This document shows positions 35,962-45,676 of a DNA stretch of 64,000 nucleotides, one piece after another. Position numbers and translations under genes: made by a program. Position 1 is the first letter of the stretch. Every line of letters starts with the position of its first letter. The DNA comes from Roseateles sp. (GTDB taxonomy: Bacteria > Pseudomonadota > Gammaproteobacteria > Burkholderiales > Burkholderiaceae_C), in assembly GCF_019237615.1 (NCBI RefSeq), contig NZ_JAFAGT010000082.1, positions 1-64,000 on the forward strand. The letters are read 5' to 3'. The notes beneath the pieces were generated by a model. It saw only the letters and a list, made by a program, of their open reading frames with translations, ran no database searches and was not told the DNA's origin.

Positions 35962-37257
35962 ATGGTTAACCGCTTTACCTTGATTGCACTGCTCGCCGCC
36001 CTGCTGCCGGCCACGGTGCAATCCGCTCCGGCCGACGAGCCATTGCGCGTGTGGACGCGCTCCTCCAAGGACGGCCGCAAGACCTATGACGCCATCGCCG
36101 CGGCCTTCACGAAGAAGACCGGCATCCGCGTCGAGTACTTCAACGCACTGACCGATTTCGAGCAGCGTCTTGCGCGCGCCGCCGTCGGCGGCCGCATGCC
36201 CGACGTCATCGTCAACGAGCTGGGCACGGCGGGGCAGCTCGTCAACATGGGTGTAGCCACCGAGATCGACCGCTCACGCATCGCCGGCGCCGATCAACTG
36301 CTGGACAGCGCCTGGCGCGCCGCGACGCTGCCAGACGGCAAGGTCTATGGCGTGCCGGTATCAGTGCAGACCCATGTGCTCTTCATCCGCCGCGACTGGC
36401 GCGAGAAGCTTGGCCTGCCGGTGCCGCGCACCTGGGAGGAGCTGGCTCAGCTTTCGAAGGCCTTCACCGAGCGCGATCCCGACGGCAACGGCCGCCGCGA
36501 CAGCTACGGCCTGGCCTTCCCCGGCGGCACCGCGCGCGGCTACGCGGCCTGGTACCTGAGCTCCTTCCTGTTCCAGGCCGGCGGCGAGTTCCAGCGCCGA
36601 GGCCCCGACGGCAAGATGCATGGCGCCCTCGACGAGCCGGCCGCCGTCGCCACGCTGGCCTTCTTCCGCCGCCTCGTCTGCGAGGACCGCAGCGTGCAGC
36701 CCAATGCCATCAACGCCAGCACGCAGGAGACCAACAAGGTCTTCAGCTCGGGCCAGGCAGGCATCTACCTGTCCGGGCCTTATCACATCGCCTTGTTCGA
36801 CAAGGAGCCGGGACGCGACCACTACGAGGTCGTGCCGCTGCCGGCCGGACCCACGGGCCAGCGCGCCAGCCTGGCCGGAGGCGAACTGGCCTTCATCACG
36901 ACGCGCAGCCGGCAGCCGGAGCAGGCGCGGCGGTTCGTCGAGTTCCTGATCTCGCCCGAGGGCCAGGCGATGGGCATGCAGGCACCGAAGGGCGGCCTGC
37001 CCATCGTGCGGCTGCCGGTCAACCGCAACCTGGATGCGGGCGTGGGCCATGGCGACGCGCGCTGGAGCATGGTCGCGCAGGAGTACGCGCAGCATGGCCA
37101 CCCACTGCCGCAGGCGCGCAACTGGTCGCGACTGCAGCAGCTCGCGGCCGATGGCTTCAACGCCATCCTGGCCCACTGCAGCAAGGACATCGCCGGCGAC
37201 CTGCGGGCGCTGAACCAGCGCTTCAACGCCGAACTGGCGCGCCAGGAGGCGCAATGA
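35962..37257 (+). CDS. ABC sugar transporter, substrate-binding protein (CUT1 family)
   Basis: 431 residues. The signal peptide is MVNRFTLIALLAALLPATVQ followed by SAPADE. The mature part is a type-I-exported family-1 extracellular solute-binding protein (UgpB/MalE-like), with RVWTRSSKDGRKTYDAIAAAF, RLARAAVGGRMPDVIV, YGVPVSVQTHVLFIRRDW and PDGNGRRDSYGLAFPGG. It captures a sugar or oligosaccharide in the periplasm for the two permeases downstream. The ATG at 35962 lies inside operator B, and its ribosome site (CAGG) is very close. The stop overlaps the first permease (ATGA). Confidence 0.94.
   Translation: MVNRFTLIALLAALLPATVQSAPADEPLRVWTRSSKDGRKTYDAIAAAFTKKTGIRVEYFNALTDFEQRLARAAVGGRMPDVIVNELGTAGQLVNMGVATEIDRSRIAGADQLLDSAWRAATLPDGKVYGVPVSVQTHVLFIRRDWREKLGLPVPRTWEELAQLSKAFTERDPDGNGRRDSYGLAFPGGTARGYAAWYLSSFLFQAGGEFQRRGPDGKMHGALDEPAAVATLAFFRRLVCEDRSVQPNAINASTQETNKVFSSGQAGIYLSGPYHIALFDKEPGRDHYEVVPLPAGPTGQRASLAGGELAFITTRSRQPEQARRFVEFLISPEGQAMGMQAPKGGLPIVRLPVNRNLDAGVGHGDARWSMVAQEYAQHGHPLPQARNWSRLQQLAADGFNAILAHCSKDIAGDLRALNQRFNAELARQEAQ
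35965..35979. promoter_or_regulatory. LacI-type operator B at the start of the ABC operon
   Basis: GTTAACCGCTTTACC; its complement GGTAAAGCGGTTAAC matches operator A at 14 of 15 bases. It begins in the second codon of the substrate-binding protein gene. Centres of the two operators are 133 bp apart, which would allow looping by a LacI-type dimer of dimers. Confidence 0.65.
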
Positions 37258-38123
37258 CCACGCAACGCAAGCTCTCCCGCCTGGCGCCCTGGCTGTTCCT
37301 CGCGCCGGCCCTTCTCGTCTTCACCTGGTTCAAGTTCATCCCCATGGCCAAGGGCCTGGTCATGAGCTTCCACAAGGTCAACTTCGGCGGGCCGGACACC
37401 TTCGTCGGCTGGCACAACTTCCAGCGCGCGCTGGGCGACGCCGCCCTGCGTGACGCCGCTGGCCGCACGCTGCTCTACGTCTTCGTCACCGTGCTGTTGT
37501 CGGCCTCCATCGCGCTGCTGCTGGCCCAAGCTCTGCAAGGCACGGCGCGGCACATGCGCTTCATCCGCACGGCCATGTTCCTGCCGGCAGTGACCAGCGC
37601 CGCCGTCGCCGCCGAAGTCTGGCGCATCCTCTATGCACCCACGCCGGACGGTGTCATCAACGCCTTGATCGGCCTCGTCGGCATCGGCCCACAGGGCTTC
37701 TGGGCAGATCCGTCGCAGGCCCTGGCCGCGCTCATCGGCATGCATGTGTGGAAGCATGTGCCCTACGACACCGTCATCTTCGTCGCGGGCCTGGCCGGCA
37801 TCAACAGCGAGCTCTACGACGCCGCGGCCGTCGACGGCGCCAACGCCTGGCAGCGCTTCACGACGGTGACGCTGCCCGGCCTCGCGCCGGCCATCACCGT
37901 CATCTGCACACTGGGCTTCATCCGCGGCTTTCGTGTCTTCACCGAGGTCTACGCGACGACCGGCGGCGGACCTGCCGGCAGCACCGAGGTCGTCATGACG
38001 CAGATCTACAAGCAGGGCTTCCAGGAGCTGGACTACGGCTTCGCCGCAGCCGCCTCGATGCTGCTCTTCCTCTTCACCGCGGCCCTCACCGCCGTCTACC
38101 TCGCCTGGCGCCGCCGTCGATGA
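37254..38123 (+). CDS. ABC sugar transporter permease 1 (UgpA/MalF-like)
   Basis: 289 residues with six predicted transmembrane helices, the first in APWLFLAPALLVFTWF. The cytoplasmic EAA loop is ELYDAAAVDGANAWQRFTTVTLPGLAP, the ATPase contact. ATGA overlaps join it to the binding-protein gene upstream and the second permease downstream. It forms the channel heterodimer with the product of the next gene. Confidence 0.95.
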   Translation: MTTQRKLSRLAPWLFLAPALLVFTWFKFIPMAKGLVMSFHKVNFGGPDTFVGWHNFQRALGDAALRDAAGRTLLYVFVTVLLSASIALLLAQALQGTARHMRFIRTAMFLPAVTSAAVAAEVWRILYAPTPDGVINALIGLVGIGPQGFWADPSQALAALIGMHVWKHVPYDTVIFVAGLAGINSELYDAAAVDGANAWQRFTTVTLPGLAPAITVICTLGFIRGFRVFTEVYATTGGGPAGSTEVVMTQIYKQGFQELDYGFAAAASMLLFLFTAALTAVYLAWRRRR

Positions 38124-38953
38124 ACTCGAAACTCTCATGGGCGCCGCGCGCCCTGCTCTACGGCCTCGTGCTCGTCGTCTTCGCCGGACCGTTCTGGGCC
38201 TTCCTGATGACGGCGCTGTCCGGCGTCACCGTTGCGCCGGGCCGGCTGCTGTGGTGGCCCGAGCAGCCGACGCTGGAGAACTTTCGCTACGCCTGGGTGG
38301 AGGCCAAGGTCTGGCGCTACCTGCTGAACTCCACCGTCGTCGTGCTCGTCGGCACGGTGCTGCAGCTGTCGGTCAGCGCCCTCGCCGCCTATGCACTGGC
38401 GCGCAAGCGCTTCCGCGGCCTGGCGCTGGTCAGCTTCCTGATCCTGTCGACCATGATGCTGCCCGACGAGGTCATCGCCATCCCGCTGTTCATCGTGCTG
38501 GGCCAGCTGCCGCTGGCGGGCGTGAGCCTGCACGACACGCACCTGGGCATGATCCTGCCGGTCGTCGGCTGGGGCTTCTCCATCTTCATGCTCAGCGAGT
38601 TCATGCGCGCCATCCCGGCCGACCTGGAGGAGGCCGCGCGCGTCGACGGTGCCAGCGACTGGCAGATCTTCTGGCATGTCATCCTGCCGCTGTGCAAACC
38701 GGCGCTGGGCAGCGCCGCCGTGTTCGGCTTCATCATGATCTGGGACCAGTACCTGCTGCCCCTGCTCGTCACCAACGACGAGTCCCTCTACACGCTGCCC
38801 GTCGCGCTCGCCACCGTGCGCGCCGACGAGACGATGAAGCCCGCCGTCTTCATCGCCATCAGCGTCATCGCCATGCTGCCCAGCATCCTCGTCTACCTGG
38901 GCCTGCAGAAATCCTTCAACCGCGGCCTGCTGGCCGGTGCCGTGAAAGGCTAG
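38120..38953 (+). CDS. ABC sugar transporter permease 2 (UgpE/MalG-like)
   Basis: 277 residues, six transmembrane helices. The EAA loop is ADLEEAARVDGASDWQIFWHVILPLCKPALG. The tail LGLQKSFNRGLLAGAVKG is typical of the MalG/UgpE/ThuG side of CUT1 importers. The start overlaps the first permease stop by 4 bp. The ATPase gene follows after 5 bp. Confidence 0.95.
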   Translation: MNSKLSWAPRALLYGLVLVVFAGPFWAFLMTALSGVTVAPGRLLWWPEQPTLENFRYAWVEAKVWRYLLNSTVVVLVGTVLQLSVSALAAYALARKRFRGLALVSFLILSTMMLPDEVIAIPLFIVLGQLPLAGVSLHDTHLGMILPVVGWGFSIFMLSEFMRAIPADLEEAARVDGASDWQIFWHVILPLCKPALGSAAVFGFIMIWDQYLLPLLVTNDESLYTLPVALATVRADETMKPAVFIAISVIAMLPSILVYLGLQKSFNRGLLAGAVKG

Positions 38954-38958
38954 AGAGA

Positions 38959-39983
<1,025 letters not shown>

Positions 39984-39987
<4 letters not shown>

Positions 39988-41192
39988 CAGTGCGTCGGCG
40001 CAGCCTCCTGCTGGGCCTGCTGGGCCTGTCGATGAGCCAGGTGCAGGCGGCGTCCGGCGCGACGCCGCAGCTGCTGACGCTGGACGGCCCGGCCCTCGAC
40101 GAGGCGCGCCGCCGCCTTGCCGCCGGCGACACCGGCCTCGCCGCCGCCCACCAGGCCTTGCGGACGCGCGCCGCCAGGGCGCTGAAGGCACCGCTGCGCA
40201 GCGTCGTCGACAAGACCCTGGCCCCGCCATCGGGCTCGCGCAACGACTACCTGAGCATGGGCCCGTACTGGTGGCCCAACCCCGCAACGCCCAACGGCTT
40301 GCCCTACATCCGCCGCGACGGCCAGCGCAACCCCCAGGTCGCCGGCGAAGCGCTGGACGCCGACCGTCTGCAGGCCTTCTGCCGGGACGTCTTCGACCTG
40401 ACGCTAGCCCACCTCTTCGGCGCGCCGGTCGGCCATGCGGAGAAGGCGGTGGCGGCACTGCGCCACTGGTTTCTCGCGCCCGCGACGCGCATGCGGCCGC
40501 ATTTGCGCTATGCCCAGGGCATCCCCGGCATCGTCGAAGGCCGGGCCGAGGGCCTGATCGACACGCGCAACCTCTGGATGGCCATCGATGCGGCGCTGCT
40601 GCTCAACGCCAGCGGTGCCCTGCCCGACGGGGACCTCGCCGCCCTGCGCGAGTGGTTCGCCGAGTTCGTGCAGTGGATGCAGACCAGCGCCATCGGCCGC
40701 GACGAGGACGCCGCCGATAACAACCACGGCATGTTCTTCGACGCCCAGTTGGTGAACTACCTGCTCTTCACCGGCCAGACCGGGAAGGCGGCGGACAGGC
40801 TGGCGACCGTCCAGGCGCGGCGCTTCGCGCCGCAGATCGAGGACGACGGCCGCATGCCCCGGGAGCTGGCACGCACGCGGCCCTTCCACTACTGCGCCTT
40901 CAACCTGGAAGCGGCCACCCGCCTGGCACAGTACGGACGCGCCAACGGCGCCGACCTCTGGCGCGACCCGAAGCTGCTGCGCGCCATCGCCTTCCTGCAG
41001 GCGGCGGCGCTGTCGCCCGAACGGTGGCGTCACGCCACGCCCACCGAGCCCGCGCCGGACGCCGACAAGCTGCTCCCCATCCTGTTGATGACCCGCTTCG
41101 CGACGGGCGCCGACCAGCCCCTGCTCGGCACGCTGTCCACGTCTTCCGCGGCGGCCGTCGACTGGCTGCTGTGGAATGCGCCCGGGGCCTGA
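39984..41192 (+). CDS. Alginate-lyase superfamily protein (PF05426-like, possibly PL38-type)
   Basis: 402 residues. A signal peptide (RRRSLLLGLLGLSMSQVQA) exports it to the periplasm. The alpha-toroid domain contains SRNDYLSMGPYWWPNP, GLIDTRNLWMAIDAALLL and NNHGMFFDAQLVNYLLF (about 245-262). The NNH motif with an aromatic-Asp partner is the active-site region of the alginate_lyase superfamily, which includes PL5 and PL38. It cleaves an acidic polysaccharide by beta-elimination, giving unsaturated uronates. As the last gene of the ABC operon it would trim oligomers in the periplasm. The substrate (alginate, glucuronan or another polyuronate) is undecided. Confidence 0.88.
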
Positions 41193-41236
41193 GGCCCGCA
41201 GGTTCCAAGACGCTTCAGGCGTATCTCGCCTCGGCG

Positions 41237-42193
41237 TCAGCCGCCCGGCGCCACGCTCAGCACCAACGAGTTGAGCGTCCCCGCCACCGGACGCAGCAGC
41301 TTGAGCAGCAGGGGCCGGCCATAGCCCTCGCCGGCCAGGCGCTTGAGCAGGTCCGACAGCTGCGCCAGCGGCAGGCCATCGCAGCCGATGAGGATGTCGG
41401 CCTCGCGCAGCCCGCCCTGCGCCGCTGGCGAGCCAGGCACTACCTCCATCAGGCGCAGGCCGGTGGCCGTGGGCCAGTCATGCTCGCGCACCCAGCGCCG
41501 CGGCAGCGCCACTACCGCGCACTGCACGCCCAACCGCCCGCGCCGCACGTTGCCATGGCGCATCAGCTCGCCGGCCACCCACCGGGCAGTGTCGATGGCT
41601 ACCGCGAAGCTCAGGCCCTGGGCGGACGGGATGACAGCGGTGTTGACACCCACGACCTGGGCCGCGCCATCCAGCAGTGGCCCGCCCGAGTTGCCGGGGT
41701 TGAGCGCCACGTCGGTCTGGATCACGTCGTCGATCATGCGGCCGCCACGTGCCGGCAGGTTGCGACCCAGGGCGCTCACGATGCCCGCCGTGACGGTGAA
41801 GTCAAATCCCAGCGGGTTACCCACCGCCACGGCGAGCTGCCCCGGTCTGAGCCCCGCCGAGCTACCCAGCGGCAGGCAGGCCGCCGGGTGCGACTCCAGC
41901 CGCAGCACGGCGATGTCGGTGGAAGCGTCCTGCCCGACCAGCCGCGCCGCGCCCTCGGTGCCGTCGGCAAAGGCCGCGCGCAACTCGCTCGCCCCCTCCA
42001 CCACATGGGCGTTGGTCAGCGCGAATCCGTCCGGCGTGAAAAGAAAACCCGAACCACTGCCGGCCGCCGCCGACGCGCCGTCACGCCCCTTCTTGCCCAC
42101 CTTGATGTGCGCGACCGCGGTGCTGGCGGTCTCGGCCACGTGGGCGACGGTGGCCGAGTAGGCATCGAGTGGGGAATCGTCGCGGGCATTCAT
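41237..42193 (-). CDS. HtrA/DegP-like serine protease without signal peptide
   Basis: 318 residues from the ATG at 42193; a TTG at 42202 is possible. The S1C triad is complete: His63 in LTNAHVVEG, Asp93 in STDIAVL and Ser169 in NPGNSGGPLL. A single PDZ-like domain follows (MEVVPGSPAAQGGLREADILIGCDG). Unlike DegP/DegQ there is no signal peptide or membrane anchor (start MNARDDSPLDAY), so it is probably cytoplasmic. It is convergent with the lyase gene and follows an MCP gene on the same strand. Confidence 0.88.
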   Translation of the reverse strand: MNARDDSPLDAYSATVAHVAETASTAVAHIKVGKKGRDGASAAAGSGSGFLFTPDGFALTNAHVVEGASELRAAFADGTEGAARLVGQDASTDIAVLRLESHPAACLPLGSSAGLRPGQLAVAVGNPLGFDFTVTAGIVSALGRNLPARGGRMIDDVIQTDVALNPGNSGGPLLDGAAQVVGVNTAVIPSAQGLSFAVAIDTARWVAGELMRHGNVRRGRLGVQCAVVALPRRWVREHDWPTATGLRLMEVVPGSPAAQGGLREADILIGCDGLPLAQLSDLLKRLAGEGYGRPLLLKLLRPVAGTLNSLVLSVAPGG

Positions 42194-42260
42194 GCCCCGC
42201 AAATGGCGACGCCACCCGGATTTTCCAGTGGCCCGGCTGCGCGGCGCCGGGCCGCGGCGC

Positions 42261-44168
42261 TCAGGGGCTCGTCAGGCGGAACCCGGTGGCCAGCGCCGAC
42301 ATCTGCTCCGCCTGCTCGTTCATGGAGTGCGTCGCCGCCGCAGATTGCTCGACGAGCGCGGCGTTCTGCTGCGTCATCTGGTCGATCTTCGTGATGCTTG
42401 CGCTGAGCTCATGCATGCGAGCGGATTCCTGCGCGGCGTCCGTCGCGATGCCGCGGATCATCCCGCTGACCCGGTCGATGCCCTGGGTGACCTGCGCCAT
42501 CGCCGCGCTGGCCTCGCCGATCTGCCGGGAACCGTTCTCCACCTGCGTCGCCGACGCATCGATCAGCACCTTGATCTCGCGCGCCGCGGTGGCGCTGCGC
42601 TGCGCCAGGCCACGCACCTCGGACGCCACGACGGCGAAGCCCCGCCCCTGCTCGCCCGCACGGGCCGCCTCGACCGCCGCATTCAGGGCCAGGATGTTGG
42701 TCTGAAAAGCGATGCCGTCGATGACCCCGATGATCTCCGCGATGCGGCGCGAGCTCTCGCTGATGCCCGTCATCGTCGACAGGAACTGCCCGACCACCTG
42801 GCCGCCCCGCTCCGCCGAGCGAGAGGCCAGCCCGGCCAGGCGGCTGGCCTCGTCGGCGGCCTTGGCCGTCGCGGCGACGGTTCCGCTCAAGGCCTCGATG
42901 CTGCCGGCCGCCACCTCCATCTGCGTCGCGGACTGCTCGCTCCTGTGGCTCAGGTCCTGATTGCCCGCGGCGATCTCGTCGGCGGCCACATGGATTTCTC
43001 CCGCGACCTCCTGCAGCCTGCGCACCAGCCCGCGCAGGCGCTCCTGCATGGCTTCGATGGCATTCAGCACGCGCCCCATCTCGTCACGCCGCGCCGTGCG
43101 GACCGGCTTGCCCAGGTCGCCCGCGGCAATGCGTTCCGTCGCCTCGATGGCCTGCATGACCGGCCCAAGGATGCCGCTGATGGTGCGCCACAACAGCAGA
43201 CCCACGGCGCCAAGCCCCAAGGCCATGACACCGAACAGCCATGCGGCGTCCCGCTGCAGTTGGACCTCTCGCTCGTTGAGTCGCTGGTCCACGCCACCCA
43301 GCACCTGAGCCGCCAGACGGGCCTGCAGGTCGGCCGCCTCGACGAAGGTCGCGCTCATTTTGTCCAGCGGATAGTTGACGTCGGCCGCCGACGCGTCGAG
43401 CGTTTCACTGACCATGGCCTGCTGCTTGAGCGCCGCGTCGCGCACCGCAAGCTGCTCGGCCTGGCGCTCCGGATCCAGCCGTGCCGCGAGCTCCAGGACC
43501 TGGGCTAGCCGATGGCTGCCGGCGTTGTAGCGCCCCGCCGCGGCGGCCACGTTGGCCACATCGTCCACGGATGCCGCGGCGGCGATCGCTCCCAGCTCCG
43601 ACAGCGCATCGCCGATCTGGGGCGCGATCTGCAAGCCGGCCAGGATGGTGTAGTGGGTGCCGGCATCGTCATCCACGAGCAGGCCCGCATCGCCGTTCAG
43701 TTGCTCGATCTCGTCGATGACCCGGTCGGCGAGCGCGCGATGCCTCTTCAGCAACATGGGGAACTGCAGGGCGCCATTGGCGGACGCGTCGCTCAAGGCC
43801 ATGAAGTCGGCACGCAGGGCCAGCACCCTGTCCCGCCGCTGCTGCGAGTTGGCGGCCAGCGCGAGATCGACCTCGCCGAACGCCTGCTCGGCACCCTCGG
43901 CCGAGCGCTGCCGAACGGCCTCCCCGTCGGGCCGGGCACGCACGACGGCGGCGGCCAGCCGATGCGCATTCAGCGCCGCGAGCAGTTTCTGCCAGGCCTT
44001 GTTCGCAGGAAGCGCGTCGCGCTCGACGGAGACCGCATGGAGCCTGGCCTGCGCCTGCGCACCGAGACGCCAGGTGGGCACGGCACAGAGCAAGGCGCAA
44101 AGCACCGCAACGAGCACCAGACGCTGGCGCAGGGTGACGCCGTCGAAGGCTTGGGCGAGTCGTTCCAT
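42261..44168 (-). CDS. Methyl-accepting chemotaxis protein 1
   Basis: 635 residues. TM1 lies near 17-35 (LVLVAVLCALLCAVPTW) and a long helical periplasmic sensor runs to about 305, with TM2 near 308-328, HAMP, then the signalling domain. The hairpin tip is intact ([37 protein letters not shown] in sections), with methylation-type helices on both sides. The C-terminus GFRLTSP lacks a CheR/CheB-binding pentapeptide. The sensor is an unfamiliar four-helix type; the ligand is unknown. Confidence 0.94.
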   Translation of the reverse strand: MERLAQAFDGVTLRQRLVLVAVLCALLCAVPTWRLGAQAQARLHAVSVERDALPANKAWQKLLAALNAHRLAAAVVRARPDGEAVRQRSAEGAEQAFGEVDLALAANSQQRRDRVLALRADFMALSDASANGALQFPMLLKRHRALADRVIDEIEQLNGDAGLLVDDDAGTHYTILAGLQIAPQIGDALSELGAIAAAASVDDVANVAAAAGRYNAGSHRLAQVLELAARLDPERQAEQLAVRDAALKQQAMVSETLDASAADVNYPLDKMSATFVEAADLQARLAAQVLGGVDQRLNEREVQLQRDAAWLFGVMALGLGAVGLLLWRTISGILGPVMQAIEATERIAAGDLGKPVRTARRDEMGRVLNAIEAMQERLRGLVRRLQEVAGEIHVAADEIAAGNQDLSHRSEQSATQMEVAAGSIEALSGTVAATAKAADEASRLAGLASRSAERGGQVVGQFLSTMTGISESSRRIAEIIGVIDGIAFQTNILALNAAVEAARAGEQGRGFAVVASEVRGLAQRSATAAREIKVLIDASATQVENGSRQIGEASAAMAQVTQGIDRVSGMIRGIATDAAQESARMHELSASITKIDQMTQQNAALVEQSAAATHSMNEQAEQMSALATGFRLTSP

Positions 44169-44451
44169 GATGACGGGCGCTGCCCACTCCTGCGGTTATG
44201 TCGTGACTTCAATGCCCCGAATCGCGGCGCATTCTGCCCAGGCATATCCCGCATTCTGGTGACAGATTCCCCGTCAAAGCCAAATTAGTAAAATCCCTTG
44301 GATTTCACGCCTGGGTCACAAGGAATCACTAAATACCCCTTGAACCTGGGCCCGACGCCCGCCGTTTTCGGGACTCGATGTCGCCGAGCGCCGATAGACG
44401 CGGCCGAGAACAGCGCCTAGATTCCGACACAGACCCGCCACGGACGAGACC

Positions 44452-44802
44452 TTGGACGACGCAAAGGTGCTCCCCCCACCCGCCCCTTCGGACGGCCCGC
44501 TGCTTCACGAGTTGGAGCAGCTGGCACCCGCGCTGGCCGGCTTCCCCATCGGGCAGTTGCTGGGTGGCTTCGTCGGCGCCAAACCCGACGACCGCATCAA
44601 TGCCTACCGACTGATCGACAGCTGCCTTGTCGGCTGGATCGCCGCGCTGGACACGACGCTGGGAGCGTTCCCGCATGAGCCGGACGATGCACTGAAGCGC
44701 ATCATGTCGCGCCAACGTGGCACCAGGGATGCTCTTGTCAGGCTCAAGGCGACGCTGTCACGCACGGAAGAGGCTCACCCGGGCCGCGGGCCGGCCTGCT
44801 GA
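44452..44802 (+). CDS. Small hypothetical protein
   Basis: 116 residues beginning at TTG 44452; the start is uncertain. No signal peptide. The helical segment LLHELEQLAPALAGFPIGQLLGGFVGAKPDDRIN (two parts) and YRLIDSCLVGWIAALDT look like a compact helical domain. Codon use fits real coding. Upstream DNA (44169-44451) is rather A/T-rich and could hold its promoter. Function unknown. Confidence 0.55.
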   Translation: MDDAKVLPPPAPSDGPLLHELEQLAPALAGFPIGQLLGGFVGAKPDDRINAYRLIDSCLVGWIAALDTTLGAFPHEPDDALKRIMSRQRGTRDALVRLKATLSRTEEAHPGRGPAC

Positions 44803-44890
44803 CCAGCGCAAGCTGCTTTCGCAGCCGAACCCCATCGCGATGCCCCGACCCGCGGGCCCGCGGGGCCGTCACGACTGCTCACGGGTAGTC

Positions 44891-44919
44891 CAGAAACAAC
44901 AAACCCGGCCGGAGCCGGG
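44891..44919 (-). terminator. Second copy of the tRNA-type terminator
   Basis: CCCGGC-CGGA-GCCGGG, followed on the minus strand by TTTGTTGTTTCTG. The flank matches the tRNA terminator at 45373-45404 in 18 of 19 bases. No RNA gene is recognised upstream of it. Confidence 0.5.
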
Positions 44920-45383
44920 GCGTCGATACCGGTTCCGCCATTTCGGGACGCTCGATTAGAAACGCACCGGTGTCGAGGGCAGATGCCAAGAAATCGTATC
45001 CAATGCTCCGGACCACAGGCTTTTCCTCCGACGGATAGAGAAACTTGTACGGAATCAGCCGCCCTCTCTCTTTTTGTACGCCTCTCGTCAGTTCGGCAGC
45101 AACCCTGACGCCAGACTCGGTCAGACCGCCGCCATGACGAGGAATTGAACGAAGCGAGTCTCGGGATACCGGTCACATGCCGACCAGCTTGATCGCATGA
45201 CCGGCTCGCGGGTCTTGCGTCAATGTGACAGGCTGCCTGCGCGAATCAGGGCTGTGCGCGCCCGTCGCATCAGCAGGCCTCACCACCCGCGCCATGGAGC
45301 CGGGGCGCCTATGGCAGCCCTACTCGGAGGTTGCCAGGCAGTGTTCGCTGCGACCGCAGGGCGCTTGCTGCGCAGAAACGACA

Positions 45384-45404
45384 AACCCGGCGTTGCGCCG
45401 GGTT
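45384..45404 (-). terminator. Rho-independent terminator of the tRNA-Val transcript
   Basis: A perfect 9-bp stem (AACCCGGCG / CGCCGGGTT) with a 3-base loop; on the minus strand TGTCGTTTCTG follows. It lies 14 bp after the CCA end of the downstream tRNA-Val. Confidence 0.75.
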
Positions 45405-45418
45405 CTGAGGGGCCTGAT

Positions 45419-45493
45419 TGGTGGGCGGTGCAGGTTTCGAACCTGCGACCCCCACAGTGTGAATGTGGTGCTCTACCCCTGAGCTAACCGCCC
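45419..45493 (-). tRNA. tRNA-Val (anticodon CAC), second in transcript
   Basis: 75 bases with encoded CCA. The acceptor stem is GGGCGGT/ACCGCCC, the D arm GCTC-AGGGGTA-GAGC, the anticodon stem CCACA/TGTGG with loop TTCACAC (CAC, reads GUG), and the T arm GCAGG-TTCGAAA-CCTGC. It differs from its neighbour mainly in the anticodon stem. Confidence 0.97.
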
Positions 45494-45570
45494 AATCAAA
45501 GACCGCTTGGGTCTACCCGTCGTCTTGGCATTCAGAGATTCACCGCAGTGCCTTGATCCACAAGGAACTT

Positions 45571-45645
45571 TGGTGGGCGGTGCAGGGTTCGAACCTGCGA
45601 CCCCTGCCGTGTGAAGGCAGTGCTCTACCGCTGAGCTAACCGCCC
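45571..45645 (-). tRNA. tRNA-Val (anticodon CAC), first in transcript
   Basis: 75 bases with encoded CCA. It has the same acceptor stem as the tRNA at 45419, the anticodon stem CTGCC/GGCAG with loop TTCACAC (CAC), and the T arm GCAGG-TTCGAAC-CCTGC. It precedes the other tRNA by 77 bp on the same strand. Confidence 0.97.
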
Positions 45646-45676
45646 TGAATGCGCCCGACTTCCGGGAAGCCCACGA

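Larger units (their letters stand above)
44803..45418. other. Gene-poor, compositionally odd region next to the tRNAs
   Basis: 616 bases without a supportable gene. Between about 44950 and 45180 G+C is visibly low for this genome (for example CTCTCTCTTTTTGT near 45064). Two copies of a 19-base sequence, CAGAAACRACAAACCCGGC, occur at 44891-44909 and 45373-45391. Each is the edge of a hairpin with a T-rich tail on the minus strand. An open frame 44775-45176 (minus) crosses the first hairpin and is not believed. Confidence 0.6.

Noticed and set aside
44775-45176. Open frame of 133 codons on the minus strand
   Set aside because: It runs through a terminator-type hairpin and overlaps the end of the gene at 44452; no ribosome site, poor codon structure.
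45135-45195. Possible decayed tRNA near GGAATTGAACG on the minus strand
   Set aside because: The sequence around the T-loop-like word does not form a T stem, and no acceptor or anticodon stem can be paired.
45197-45487. Open frame reading through the tRNA-Val region on the plus strand
   Set aside because: It is antisense to the tRNA and its terminator; the peptide end (VQVSNLRPP) is the usual false ORF over a tRNA gene.
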